From Eremophila alpestris peregrina (Eukaryota > Chordata > Aves > Passeriformes > Alaudidae), in the NCBI GenBank assembly GCA_009792885.1, contig WMCF01000026.1, positions 1,302,001 to 1,366,000 on the forward strand: 64,000 nt of DNA. The letters are read 5' to 3'. A model generated the notes under the pieces. That model worked only from the letters and a program-made list of their open reading frames with translations. It ran no database searches and was not told the DNA's origin. The stretch's first letter is position 1. Every line of letters starts with the position of its first letter. Shown here piece after piece: positions 13,901 to 27,714 of the stretch. Position numbers and translations under genes: made by a program.

Positions 13901-15603
13901 TAATAACAGTGCCCTATGGACATGATTTGTCATGTAAAATTTCAACCAGAAAATTCTGCTTATTTTTTCCCCATTTGGGGCAGCAGGTAAATTAGGAAAG
14001 GAGCCAGTCCTCCCACGTTGCTGACTTCAACACAGGGGCCTTCCTCCATTAAGATTTTGCCCAGTACAATACAGCTTCAGTGGTGGTTACAAACTCAAGA
14101 CTTTTTTTTCATTGTATTACAAGCATATTCATATTACACCGGTGTCTATAGGTAGGCTTACACAAAGTTGGAGTATGCAATAAATACTTAAATATCAACA
14201 TTAACTCACACATTAGTATTTTTTTCAAGAGCAAATAATTGTAGATGAACACACTTTTTAATTTTTTTTTAATTCAGTGGTGGAAAAAAATCCTCAGCTG
14301 TTTTTGTTGTTATCACAGTAATGTCTAAACTGCAATACAAATAATGGGGACATAAATTTATCTAGAGTAATTTTCATCCTTTGCACAAACCTTCTCTTAT
14401 TCACCTCTTCATTTTTTTCCCCCAGACAACTTGCTGAGCCACCCTTTTCCTCCCAGCAGAGAGTGTTTTGTTTTCCTCCTGTCTCTGGCTCTTGCCCAGA
14501 GGAGGGCAAACACTCTCCAAATGACTTTGCTTTCATTCCCCACAGCAGTAAATGTCCTAAGAGTTCCTCAGGAGCTATTAGAACATCACGAGTTTATATT
14601 CTTGCTGTCTACCGGGACCCTGACCTGAAAGAAACATGGAACTAAGCAGTACAATCAGGAGAAAACAATGTCCAATTCATACATAGTAGGAGGCTTCTGA
14701 GACAAATGACTGACCCCAAGTGCTGGGTCTCCCTAGTTGAACTTGCCAGATCTGAATCTATTAGAGTCTATATTTCAGACTTTGGATTCTGTATTTTAGT
14801 CCTTAGCATTTGACTGCTTAATATCAGCCACTGCTTCATGTAAGGAAAATTACATCCTTTTTCCTGCCTATTTTGTCTCAGCTGAAGCTTTTAATCAGTC
14901 CCTCTATCTTTATTTGTTTTGAAGCAGCCTGATATTTGAGCCAATAATTTAAAATAAGATTTAGCTAGCATATTTTGAAGGTGTACACCAGAAGGACAGG
15001 TTTTGCTTTCACTAGGATGGCACACTTCTTTCTCCAAACTGCTCTCACCAAGCCTATTTCTTCCCCACTCTTTTTCCCATAAATTTGATCTCCAGGAAGT
15101 AAAACTATATATACTAAAACCAGTTCCAGGAAACACCCACAACAACACTTTCTTTACTAATGTTATTATGGTTTCATTTTAGAAACATCTTATTGACCAC
15201 ACTAAGAACTTCCTTAGTCACAGCCCAGCTATCAGCCCCATACAGCTCAGTCAGCTTGCCCGAGCCTGTGCTGGAAAATGGACCATTCAGGAGCCTGAAT
15301 CACCTCTTCTACTTTTATATTGAACCATAAATTGAACTGGCAACCAGTTTTAAAGGGAGTTCATGCAGCAGATTGAAATCATGCCTTTATTTCACAAGGA
15401 CACCCATTGAATTGATGATGTAGTTCTAATGCCACAGATCAAAGTGAAGTCAATAGTACATAGACCATGGTCCCATATTTTTATGACACACAATTATTTT
15501 CAATTAATATGCATATTTTAAACTTTAAAAAAAAAAGGTAAATAATCACAATATTTCACTCAGAAAATAGTATCTGTGCCTAGCTAAAGGAATGTTAAAA
15601 TAC
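10991..15603 (-). other. TLL1: TLL1 intron 9
   Basis: A 4,613-bp intron inside CUB1. It includes a 14-base sequence (TGACTATAATCAGC) repeated with a 16-base period at 11,353-11,382. Short open frames on both strands have no recognisable content. Confidence 0.9.
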
Positions 15604-15719
15604 CTTCTCTCCTGGGGTCACAGAGATTCTCCATATGCAGTGTGTGTAGGAAGGATAACCATTTGGAAATCCAGGAGAAGAAAAGTTGCCTGTAGATTCC
15701 TGCAGTGTTTCTCCACAGG
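15604..15719 (-). CDS. TLL1: TLL1 exon 9: CUB1, first part
   Basis: This 116-bp exon (phase 1 in, phase 0 out) opens the first CUB domain with ACGETLQESTGNFSSPGFPN and continues GYPSYTHCIWRISVTPGEK. The CUB hallmarks are present: C-G near the start, the SPGFPNGYP turn and the second cysteine before WRI. NFSS is an N-glycosylation sequon. CUB domains bind substrate and calcium outside the cell. The acceptor is TTCCAG. The donor is AAG|gtattt, weak at +4 and +5. Confidence 0.96.
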
Positions 15720-18214
15720 CTGGAAGAAACAAATTACAGTAGAAATATAAAATTCAATGTGCCTAACATTAGAACATGAGAAAAATGCATCTTTCCAATA
15801 CCTACTCAGAATACATTTAACGCACTGCAGATGCAGAATGGAAAATAAACTAGTTAGCTTACAGTTTATTTAAAGCCATGATTTTAAGCCAATCTGACAT
15901 TCATTCCATTTTATGCAGGATGTTTTTATTCCATGAACTATTTCACTTGTGTGGTGTCTGCTGACATAACCAAAATTATGGCAGTCTTAAAAATATCATT
16001 GCTGTCAATCAACTGCAATATTATACATAGAACTCCTTTGGCAATTAAAAAAAAAAAGTTAGACATCCTTTAAGAACTAATACAAATGCCTGCACAACTC
16101 AACTTGCATCACACTGAAATTTCATCAGTGGTTTCATATAAAGTTAGTCCTTTACTACATGAAAAACTGATCTGACCTAAACTCATTTATGTTGGTATAG
16201 AAAACTAAATCCTATATTTGACAAAGTGTCTTAGCAAGAGTGATTTGTAGAGATATGACTAATAAAAGCAAAGCAAATGTAAAGTCTTAAAATACCAAAG
16301 GCTTTTATATTCTTTATTATTGAAGCTTTTAGCACTCTTCTCCCACCTGTCAATCGTGCTGCTAGATGCTGGTGGATGCTGGCTAATAAATCATCTTCAC
16401 ACTAAAATATAACACTGAAAGTTACTGCCACTCTCAACCATTTAAACTGATTTTGGTAGCATGTTGCACCTTAGTCAGTTATGTTTTTTGACCTTAATCA
16501 AATTTTTTCACCCATAGAATTTGCAGGCGTGAGACAAGATATGAATTTCATATTGTCTTATGACTAACAGTGTAATCAGATCTGCAGTGCTTTCAAATTA
16601 CAGGGATACCATTTTCAGCAGGTGAAAAACTGGGTCATCAAAGTATCAATGAATTATAAATGTTCTGGAAAATCTTTAAATAAAAGAGGACAAAATAAAA
16701 GATTGCTTATGACAAAGACAGACAACACAGCTGTAAAGGCTGTTTTGTTAAAATACATCTAAAATGGGATTGAACAATTACACTGCTATATCAAGTGTAA
16801 ATTACATTCAAGACATTAAATATGCTCTTTGACACTCAAATGGTTACCATGATGTGCAGATAAAGGAAAGATTGTCATGGCCCTCAAGAAGTGTAATGGC
16901 TAAAGCCATCATCACTGTGTCTTTTAGGAATAAACAGGAAAAAATGCCCTCCCTTTATTTAAAAAAAACATGGTGTTATCTTTAAAACATTGCAGGCAGC
17001 AACAGCAAATGACATTTCTGCACAAAGCCCTTTCAGTGAAAAAGCTGTATCAGTCATTAACCACAATTTATTTTTAACACAACAATGAATGCAAAGTCAT
17101 TCAAGTTGCAGAGTCCTGTACTGGGTTCCCCCAGAGCTGGTGAGCTGTGCTGTAGCTTACAGTGCATAAGTAAAGCACTTCAGAAAAGCCAACAGGGAAA
17201 TGGTTGGAGTAAAGGACAGCAGGGCTTAAAGATGAGACATCCACAACAATCCAAGTACTCCCCTCACCCCTTTTGGAGCCCTCTCATTTCTCCTCTCATG
17301 CATGGTTTCATTAAAACTATGCTGGAACATTCCATGGTCCATATACAGAAGATGTGAATAGACACAAACACAATGGCTTTTAAGTTTGCAAAAGGAGTCA
17401 TGGAACTTTTTCTTTCCCCCAGGAATTACAGAATAAAGATATTTAATGTAAAAAATTTACCTTATATCATTATTAAATTCCTGGGAGCTCTCTATCAAAT
17501 TTAAATTATTTTCAGAAATATCTCCAAATTTAACAGAAGTATAAGAAAACTTGTAAGTAGATAGCTTCTACCATGAATTAACACAATCAGAACTTATACA
17601 ATGCACTTGGGCTTTCTGTGTTTTGCCATTTTTATCTATTAATCCTAAATTATTGATTACTCAAGGGAACTATAACAGGAACAGCTTATATCAATCAATA
17701 GTTGAATTAATTTTCAATAGAAACTGAGCTCTAGGCTGGCTTCCAAAGCTGCAGTAGCCAGGGTGATATCTGGGAATTTTTTGTTGAAAAGCACATTTCT
17801 CAGCAATGGAAAACAGGTAAAGTTCTGTCACTAGAGGATGTAAAGGTTTTCTTTGTATTTGGACTGTAGCAAATTCATAACTAGGCTTATAAAAAAATTT
17901 TTTTTTAAATATATAATGGTCCACTAGTAATGACATCCACTTTGGGAGAGAAATGTGGAAGCAAAATGAATGGTAAGGGCCTCTTCTTTAAATTTCATTT
18001 CCTACTTATTTTAGTATATTTCCAGTCAGAAGATATCAATTACAACTTCAATCTTATATGTCTCTGCTTTATAAAGCATTTGTACATTTTTATTCATTTG
18101 TTAATCATTAACATTTGCCAAGGTTTTCTCTGATGGTTTTTCCCCCTTTCAAATCTCATGCCTTTTATGAATTTTACTAGGTTAGACCACTTGCAGATAT
18201 GCCACTTCAGCTTT

Positions 18215-18230
18215 ACACACACACACACAC
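18215..18230. repeat. (AC)8 microsatellite
   Basis: Eight uninterrupted AC units, a short dinucleotide microsatellite in TLL1 intron 8. Confidence 0.9.
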
Positions 18231-18455
18231 TCCAGCCATAAAAACCACTCTCCTCTGTTTTACAGCTTGAGAAGGTTAGACGCCTAATAAGACTTTCCGT
18301 GATTAGGAGAGGGAAACTATTTTTGTTTCTCCTTGTAAGGATTAGCAATGGGTGATGGCAGCAGGTAGATTATGTGCTCATACAAAGCCATTCCCACCAG
18401 TGTACTCTGCAGCAGTGTTTAATTACCCAGCCTGTGTGTGTGACCTCTCTGGGCT

Positions 18456-18583
18456 GGCCTACACACATGGTCAAGTCCCAGCACAGATTACAGTGAAATC
18501 TGCAAATGATGAAGCCCAGGGCCTACACACATGGTCAAGTCCCAGCACAGATTACAGTGAAATCTGCAAATGATGAAGCCCAG
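18456..18583. repeat. perfect tandem duplication, 2 x 64 bp
   Basis: Positions 18,456-18,519 and 18,520-18,583 are identical base for base; each begins GGCCTACACACATGG and ends GATGAAGCCCAG. There is no third copy, and the flanks diverge at once. It is either a very recent duplication, a length polymorphism, or an assembly error. It creates an 11-residue repeat in a meaningless open frame and has no coding significance. Confidence 0.97.
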
Positions 18584-21500
18584 ATCCTCCAGGACACTTA
18601 GGCAACCAAGCCTCATTCCTTTTTAAGTAGCATTAGCAAATGCATACTATCTTTTATGGCTAATTTGAGTTTACCCTTTTTCTTTAGGTTCTTTAACACT
18701 TAGACACAAGTCTGTACAACTCTATATGTATGACATATAAAGCTGCCACAGAGCCCTAGAATACCTAATGCTGATCATGTTCTTGTTAAATCAGAATCTT
18801 AAATCAGTTTACTGCAACTCAGGGTCTTACTATTGACTTGTTTCCTCTTCATAGTTATAGGGAAACTATAATCTTAAAACCCTAATTTTCTTTATGCAGT
18901 GAACAAAGGCCGACTTCTGAAGGTGAACATTTTGATTCTAATTGGGATGGCAGCAAGTTAAACCTGAGGAATAGTGAGAACAGCACAAAAAAGAGACAGG
19001 CTTCAGTCTTCCTCTGGTCTTTTCAACACACACTGTCACAGACCTAGGCAATTTATAAATTTGCTGAACTTCATCCATCCAGCTTCTCCTCCTCTAAACA
19101 GATTTATCCCACCAGTCAGAGACTCCTTTCCTATATCCCACTCTACCCACTTATTTTTGTTCTCTCTTTTGGCATATGAGTATCTTTCTCCATTGTTTTC
19201 CTTTCTTATCCTTCTGCTCCTAGAAAACTACATATAAACTTTAACTACAATATCTATATAAAACTATAGAGGCAGACCTGAAATTTTAGGAGCTAGAAGA
19301 AAACACATTTTATCACTCAATTAGACTATCTGAAAACCACTATAATACATCCAACCTTGAAGTTCAAGTTTTATTCTCAAATACCAAGACACTCAAAATT
19401 CAAAATCAGATTGGCAGAGGAAGGACTTCAATTTAGTTTTCTTTCCCCTCATTATTCCATCACATAACAATATAATTCGGTTTTAAAATGTAAGAGATCC
19501 CTATCTGCAATTACATTTTCCTTTCACAAAAATCCTAAGGAAAAGTTATAAACAAACCAATTTTGCTGTTGCTGCATTTTGGAGACCTGGCACTTACCCT
19601 ACTGCTGAAAAGCAGGTTACCAACACTCACACTTTGGCTTCACCAGTCTCAAAACTGTTTCTTGGTCAGTAAGCCCCTTCCTGAATAATGATCCTGAATA
19701 TCCTGACTAGCTAAAACACCCCAGAAACCTCAGCTGCTTCCCTGCTATAACGATCACCTGCATTTTCCAGCAACCCTGAGTTCAACTTCATGTTCATGGG
19801 CCCTGGAAAAAGACTTGAACCAGCAAGTGTTTGCAGAAATAATTAGAAATACAAACAAAACATGCACAATAATATAAAATCTTTGATCGTAGAAGTGTGG
19901 GTCTCTGGAAAATGCTGATTAAGTAATTGTTTTCTGCATTTTCATTGTATTGCATTTAAGGCAGGACAAATACAGACATGAAACAATGCAGATATTATTC
20001 AGGATTGAATTATTCACTGCTGTTTTATCATAAGCAGGCATCATGATTAATATCTTCTGTCTGAAATAAGAAATAAAGCATACCATAAAAATCAACACAG
20101 TATCAGGGATTTTATTGCTATATACTACAATGATTACTCAATTCTTTACATAAAACCAAATGCTTTATGTCTGCCTGAATTTTCAGTTTCAGTATTCAGT
20201 GGAAAATCTATTAAAAAAAAATTACTGTGCAACTTTCAGAGCTCTGCTTTCTTATTGGATTCAGTCTGGGTTATGTTATTCAGCTATGCACCTTCTATTA
20301 AAATTATTAACTGAAAAAATGCCATTTAAATAGTATGCTATTTAACATTTGCAGAAAAAACTTCTGCCTTTTTCTCTCCCTTAAAACTCACTTTCTTTTA
20401 TGGGTCATCTGAGGCTGGAAAGCCAATGTGTTTTATACCAAAGTTTGCAAAGCTAGGTGCCAAAAAAGGAGCATAATCCTTCAACCACCATTCATTTTTA
20501 TTATTCATGTGACCCCCTGTTCAAGGTGCTGCAAAAAATCTTACTTTTCAAGTGCAGGCTGCTACTGAACAAGCAGAGTGGTTTTACAATACTCGTAAAT
20601 GAAATTTCAACAAGACTTTCATGACATTGAAAGAAATTATAACTCTTAGTAATTTTTCATTACATATATGAAAAGGATATTTTCTTTGATCAACTCTTTG
20701 AACATTAGCTCAAAATGTACATTGCATCTTCTACAGTTCTGAAAGTACATATTAGAGTATTATATACATACTAAAGACAAGTTTATAATTTCTTTCCTTT
20801 TTTTGCTTTCTTAAGTCAATATGATCATAAGATACTACCTACTTTTACAGCAGTTTTATATTTTTTCCTCTAAAATGTGTCTTTTACCAAAATACATACA
20901 TATTCTTTGTGTTTATGAAATTGCTTTCTTTCATTATTTGTAATGCTCTCATTAGAAATAATGCTGCAAGGCATGTCATTTTTAAAGTGCTTTTTGTATC
21001 AAAAGGAAATTTGTTCTCAAAGGAACAGTTGTTAAAGAAAAGATGTTTAAGTGGTTTCTGCTCTGGCAGGCCCAGAAGCTCTGTGCATGTTCCCAGTATA
21101 TACAAGACTGATTCAGTGTACTTGCAGCACAAAGTGTATTTCAGCTGTACACTGAACACCAAATGCACACCAGAATTCCCAGATCTTCAGTAAATCCCAT
21201 TGCTTGTGGCACAAATTTGAAGCAACTCCATTACTTTAATATTGATCCCTTTCTTTAGTCCCTTTTTATTGGTCAGTTGATTAAAAGTGGCAATATGTCT
21301 AAGTTAAAACAGTTCCTGAGACATCATTAATTCCCATGAGGAGCAGTATGGCTGTAAGCCTATGTGGTACAGAGCTGGGATGTCTAGCCTCCCACAAGGA
21401 CCTTGCTGGTAAATTCTGCCTGAGAGATGGCACTTCTGAACTTCTTTGATTGACACCAAAGGTTAACAGTGGTATCAGCAGTAACTAGAGCAAGGAAATT

Positions 21501-22136
21501 AAAACCTTTTCCTTTGAGATTTCCACCATTCTAGCAGCACTAAGTGAAGAGCGAGCACTAGAGAACAACATAAACTACAGACTTGCCACTGATGTCTTTG
21601 AGACAGACAACTCTGCCACACTATTTTGAGATAAAAAATTAATATACATTCAAATTATAGGATGACAGAATTAGGCAGAAGATATTAAAATTGTAAACGT
21701 ATCTGTGAAAACTGGAGAAATTTTGTAGTAAATCTAGGCATCTCACCCACACATGAGTTTATAATTTAGTTGTCCTCGCTTCTTTTCTTGACAAATGTTT
21801 AAAAAAATATAATGGGTTCACAGCTGAGTGCAATGATTTCATTTTACTCCTTCTGCACTCAACTTGAATTCAAATAAAGGACTCCAGACAGTATGCAAAC
21901 CAGAAGTGATACTCAGCAGCTTTTTCTAGTTGTTGAACAGCTAGGAAAAGCAGATTGAAATGTCATGTTGTTTCATACAGTTCATCTGTCCTTAGGTGGT
22001 TTGCATTCCAATGACCTTATCCATGAGATTTTTTAATAATTCGATTCCTGAGCAGCCCATGCCAGTTGCCAACACAGAAAGAGAATACTGAGCAGCTGAC
22101 TCAGAAAGTTCATCATTCCTCTTGAACAACAAGTCA

Positions 22137-22343
<207 letters not shown>

Positions 22344-23145
22344 CTATCAGGTTTGTCATAAAACTGTCTGTGCTCCATGAATGTTGTTACCTGTTTAGTA
22401 AATCTGGTTTTTACATTTGGCGTAGATAAGAGGGTAAAATATAGAACTTCAAATGCAGACAACGTGCCATAAAATTCCTGTTTGGCAAATCTTATGCAAA
22501 GTTAGCAAAAAAGAATCTTCTCTCAGTACATCAATTAACATATCAGCTATTATATTTCTGCTAAATAAGCAGAAGATATCTTACTACTATTAAGACTACA
22601 CAGGAAAAGACCCTGCCATTAAGCTATTGCTTATTTGTGCTCTAGCACAAAATTATTAATCACAAAGCTCCTATTTCTGACAAAGTTTTAATGAGAAGTT
22701 ATAGTCCAACTTGCATGTGAGAGCAGGTAAAGTCAAAGACATTTGCCAATCATGATTCTGTCAAGTGTTGTAAGACATTTACCTCCACACTAGCTGCTGA
22801 CACTTTCAAAACAGAAATGCTTACTTGCCAACCTTTACTTGCCTCACAATAAAGTGTATCAACTTACCATATGTGATTACGGTGACATTAACCTTAAATA
22901 ACAAGACCTCATAGAGAAGTACACTTGTTCCAAATGTGCAGTTTATTCAAAATTTACCAGATTTTAAATATGATCTAAAACAATTTTGTATTCTCAAATA
23001 AATTTTAATATAGGAAGATAAAAAAATTACATTCTATTATAACATTGCAGAATTTAAAAGACCTCAAATCCTGTAAAATAGAAGTTAACAGAAGAATATG
23101 TTTCTAGAGTATCTTATTTAATTTTTATATAAGTATTTTATTATT

Positions 23146-23180
23146 AAAATTATAAATTATAAAAATTATTTTATAATTTT
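23146..23180. repeat. AT-only inverted repeat
   Basis: The 11-base arm AAAATTATAAA (23,146-23,156) and its complement TTTATAATTTT (23,170-23,180) flank a 13-base loop. All bases are A or T in an AT-rich stretch, so chance formation is quite possible. Confidence 0.6.
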
Positions 23181-24293
23181 TGTATACCTGTAGGTCTTTT
23201 ATTGAAAAGTAAAAACCAGTACTTTCAGAAATAAAATAGGTCTAAAAATTAATGAACAATAAGGATCTTTGTAGTTAGGAATACTATTTATAAAAACATA
23301 CTGGTTTTTAAATGGCCCATTTTCAGTATTGCTCATACATACTGCTCTCTTTATCCAGTTAGATTTTTTGATGCATCGCTAGAAATTTTGTAAAGACAAA
23401 ATCATCTCAGGATGTTACACTACATATGGCATTAATCAGTTTCTAGAGCTAGGGCACATTATTCTTTAGAAAGGGATTGCATTGATAAATTATAATTCTA
23501 TTTTCCACTGAACTTCAGCACAACATCAAACTGATGTTTTTCTTACTTTGAAAAACTTTGAAAACAGTCCTCTCTTGAATGCCTTAGCACTTTAATAAAG
23601 GAACATACTGTAAGTTTTAATACAGCATGAACAAAATCATTGTGTACAACTAGAACTTTATGATGTTTTGTTTTATGATTCCTACTATTTATCTGGGTGA
23701 GCACAGCCCAACAAACAGTTGGCAATGTGCCTCACTGTGGATGACTCACACTTGCAGGATGAATTAGTGCAAATCAATACCCAGCCTCAGGGGTGTGCAG
23801 GCTGTTTTTATACAGTATGAAGTAACAACCCCTTGCTGTACCTAGGGGCAGGGCATGCCTACTCATGGCACTATCAGTTTTTGCCAGCTTGGAAAGTGGT
23901 GAGATCAGGGCCAACAAATCAAATTACCTTGATGTTGTCTTTGCCTCAGGACTTGGGGGGTTTTGTCTTGTTCAATTACTCTATTTTATACAGGTTCTTA
24001 TAATCTTTTCCTTAAGGTAATGGTATGTGTAACTGGATTAAGCAATGTGACTAATAGCTACCTCATGTGGCTCATTCCCATGCTCTTCCAGGGGTGAATT
24101 ATATGTATGCTGAGTAATACAGCCTTTGATTGGACTTTCATTTAATAATATAATTCATATTGAGAGTAAAAGCCAAACAAATTTTCAAAGGCTAGTGACA
24201 TTTTAGAGGCCCTCAGTTCATTTCAAAGTGTCAGATTGTCTAAGATCATCTAGTGTTTTTGCCTTAAAATGGCATTGGATTGGAATGGAATTG

Positions 24294-24396
24294 TAAAAAT
24301 AAATTTAAAAAACCCAAAACCACACTCACACCCCCAAAAAACCCCCACAACACCCAACAAAAAAAAAAAAACCAAAAAAAACCACTAAAAAACAAA
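24294..24396. repeat. G-free A/C-rich low-complexity tract
   Basis: For 103 bases the plus strand has no G; it is A and C runs (AAAAAACCC, CCCCCAAAAAACCCCC, A14, AACC units) with a few T. In the TLL1 pre-mRNA the tract is C-free, made of U runs with G3-G5 blocks. It may be a decayed A-rich simple repeat. Confidence 0.9.
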
Positions 24397-25273
24397 GCAA
24401 AAATATCAAAAATATCCCAAGCACATGACTTTCTTAACTAAAACCTTTTTTTGGGATGTTTTTGGAAGTTTCTTTTTATTTTCCATTACTCTGGTATTTT
24501 TAGAGAATTATTAGATGATAAAATATAATAGGAGACTGGGTGAATGCCTCCTTCACTTTTTCTCTGGAGTAGGGCTGACCTATGGGACCAGCTCACTGTA
24601 CAGCTCCCCACAACCCTGCATCCTTCCAGAGAGAACTCCAATGAGTTACAAAGGAGCTGAGAATGGATCAGCCTGCCACAGGACAGAGCAAAACCACAAA
24701 AGTCTTTATGACAAGGTTTTGATGACAGTAACAATCTGTACAAACAACAGAGAGGAGGCTGCAGCCTCTGTTATAAATGCTTGACTACAGTCCTTAGCAA
24801 AGGCTGTGGCTTGTGTGGGAGATGTCCAAATAACCTGTGCTCTACCTTCATAATCCATAGTTATTAAACTCTACTCATCAAAGGAGATTTGTCTTTTAGA
24901 GAACAGATCATGTTACACATAACATTCCTAGCCATTTCACTGATTTGATTTTTCTAAATTCAAAATTTTGTGGACACAAAAAGAAAGTGAGTATCATATA
25001 AAATTATGTTTCCACTTTATCTTGTCTGAAAAATGTAAAAAACTGAAGCAAGATCAAAAGGCTGTTTTGAAACTGAACAGAAAAGAAATGCATTTTCAAA
25101 TATAATTAAATTATTTTGACTTAAAATAAACAAGCTGTGCTTTGACTGCTGTAGGAATAGTATACCACAAGGGACATTTTAAGAGATTTCAAAATACTTC
25201 AAAAAGCATAGCTCTAAGCATTCACAGACAGGAATAGAATTAAAAGTCAAAAGGTATAACCTGAGACTCCAAC

Positions 25274-25379
25274 CTTGAGAAGGTGTTCCTGGCATAGTGC
25301 ATAATGCTGTCGAAGTCGTATGGCTCCCCAAGGGAGTTCACCTCTCCAGGCTCCATCTTCAAAAAGTTATATTCCTGAC
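25274..25379 (-). CDS. TLL1: TLL1 exon 7: catalytic domain with Met-turn
   Basis: This 106-bp exon (phase 1 in, phase 2 out) encodes [20 protein letters not shown] followed by [21 protein letters not shown] is the metzincin Met-turn. Its methionine lies under the zinc, and the tyrosine is the fourth zinc-site residue typical of astacins. The acceptor is TTTGTAG. The donor is AAG|gttgga, with T at +3 and G at +4. It is the weakest-looking donor of the set, but it is the only GT that keeps the frame into exon 8 (R-GMFLDT). Confidence 0.96.
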
Positions 25380-27200
25380 CTACAAATGATTGATAATTAC
25401 AGATTCTTAAATATCTTTTTCTGTAAAGATAAAAATCAAACAGGAAAAGAACACCAACAAAGATCTTAACCTAATTACTCACTGACATTCATAAATCTTT
25501 GCCATTTGGGAGAAAGTGTGTGACTTTATTATGCCCTCTGAACTGGTAAGGCAGACATCTTCTGAAACATACATTAAATTTGTATATTTGGATTTAGAAG
25601 ACTAGTCTCATGCAACTAACACATATAGGCCCCACACATCATGATGTGTGTCATGTACACTCCGTATAAATTTCTGGTTTGATTCTAAATTCCTAAAAGA
25701 AATCATTTTGACAGCAAAGACTCCAGAAGAACCCTCCCCACTCATTAGACTGGATATTAAGACTGGATATTAAATCCAGCACTAAACTACTGGATCCTGG
25801 GGACTTTGCTTCAGCAAAGGCTGCTCTCTGAAGCTTCATGTAATGCAGACACTACAAAGCCACATTTTCAAGATCCAGCTGTTGCAAATTATCAAGAGCA
25901 GAACAGGAGAAAAAGAATTATACTTAGTTCATAATTCCATACCCTAAGTTCTTTGACATAATCAGTACATTAGCAGCACAAAGCACTCCTTACCCCAGTT
26001 CATATTCCCAATGGAGTCTTGCAAAAAAACCCTGCAGTGACATTAACATTTTAACTAACATAAGCTGTATAATACAACAAAACCCAAATGTGTCCATGGC
26101 CATGGCTTCCTGATCCCATTTAGTGATCCTCAAGCTCATGGCACAGCACAAGAAGTAGTTTCAGTCGGAAACCAGAGAGACAACTCATAGGGAGAGCAGG
26201 CGGCTGAGGATGGCACTCCAGCTGATTTTCTCATCATAGTAAAAGAAAATAGGAAGAGTTCTTATGGCATCTGCACAAGTCAATACTACAGTGAGACAAG
26301 AAAGAAGGCACAAACATTCATGCCCTTTCAGGACCTGAGAGACTTAAGGGAGCATGTATCAGCTGCCACTCTCACTCCAATTCCTAGATGAAGTGGCAAA
26401 GATCCATTGTATCTCAAATATATTTTAAAATATTTTCTAAAGAAACAGAAAAATACTCCAAGCCATCATTGGAAAAATTCTGATTTCACCCTTTTTGAGC
26501 ATAGAATTCCTGTAAGTGAAAATCAGTGTGTCGCAAAGACCGCACACATTTATGAACATTGCAAATGAAACATGCCTACCTCCCTCCCATCTTGCCTACC
26601 CAACACAAGCAAGGGCACAACAGCTAGGGTGGCAAAGAGCTAAAAGCCACAGTTTAAAGTTCTCAAGTTCCTCAGATGCTTTATTGCAATAACACCAAGG
26701 TCACAGATTAAAGCTGCACGTTCTGTAGAGAGTGAGGTAAATAATGTGTAAACTGCAGGACCTGTGCCTGTCTGTCACAGATTAAAGTCCTTCACCTCAC
26801 CTCCCAAGTCAAAGCCTCTTGAGCAGCTACACACTTCTACTTAGCATGCACTAAAGCCTACATGAGAAATGCCCTTCCTCAAGCACAGAAATATGACTTT
26901 TAAAGCACCTTAAGAGCAGTGGCTTCTTTCAAAGATTTGAGCATGATTGTTATTTTACTCCTTCTAGCCCTCTATTTTAATGGCTTGCTACTTGGCCAGA
27001 CCTTTGGAAAATATTCTACTATAATTTGAGGATTTTATTGGTAAATCAACTTGCAATCCACCAAGGTAAGAAGAATAGCAGGCATGAATGCTATTTCAGC
27101 TATTCAGCTCTCAGTTCCAATAGAGCTGAGCAGATGAAGGAAACCCCAAAAACAAACACATAATTTTTTTTTTTCCAAAATACTTATCAGAATATCTCAC
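25380..27200 (-). other. TLL1: TLL1 intron 6
   Basis: A 1,821-bp intron in the protease domain. A 13-base unit (GACTGGATATTAA) is duplicated exactly in tandem at 25,748-25,773. Nothing else is recognised. Confidence 0.9.
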
Positions 27201-27379
27201 CAGGCTGGATGTTTTCTCTAATGATAGAGACGTGGTCATCACGGTCTGGTCGTGTATGTTCATGCCAAAAACCTATCACATGACCCAACTCATGGACAAC
27301 TATGCCAAATTTATCACAGTTCTTGCCAATAGATATAGCCTGGGGACCATTTCCCCTTCGACCCACATAAGAACAGCAC
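27201..27379 (-). CDS. TLL1: TLL1 exon 6: zinc-binding active site
   Basis: This 179-bp exon (phase 2 in, phase 1 out) carries the catalytic centre. It begins CCSYVGRRGNGPQAISIGKN and continues CDKFGIVVHELGHVIGFWHE, then HTRPDRDDHVSIIRENIQPG. The astacin signature HExxHxxGFxHExxRxDRD is complete: three zinc-binding histidines and the catalytic glutamate are present (HELGH codons near 27,280-27,294). The vicinal Cys-Cys of the tolloid-specific loop opens the exon. The acceptor is AATTACAG and the donor is CTG|gtgaga. Nothing essential is missing, so the protease should be active. Confidence 0.98.
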
Positions 27380-27714
27380 CTGTAATTAAAACACAAACAC
27401 AAGTAAGTTTTCATACATATCTCTATGAACCACATAGGAAATTCAATTCACACTTGAGAAAATAATATATAAAGATTCAGCAGTAAAATGCACAATGCAC
27501 ATTTGAATGTTTCTCAAACTCTAGACCTTCTACAAGAATAGTTTAATATTCAAAATACATGTGAATGGGGCTTTTTTGATAATATTCAAGGTCTTAAAAG
27601 ATGTTAGCTTTGATCAACAGAATTCTCACTGTCATGAGAATCTATTCAGTCATTCCATTGAATGACACAGAAACTTATTTTCAGCAAAAGAATAAAAATA
27701 AATGATGCTCTGAT

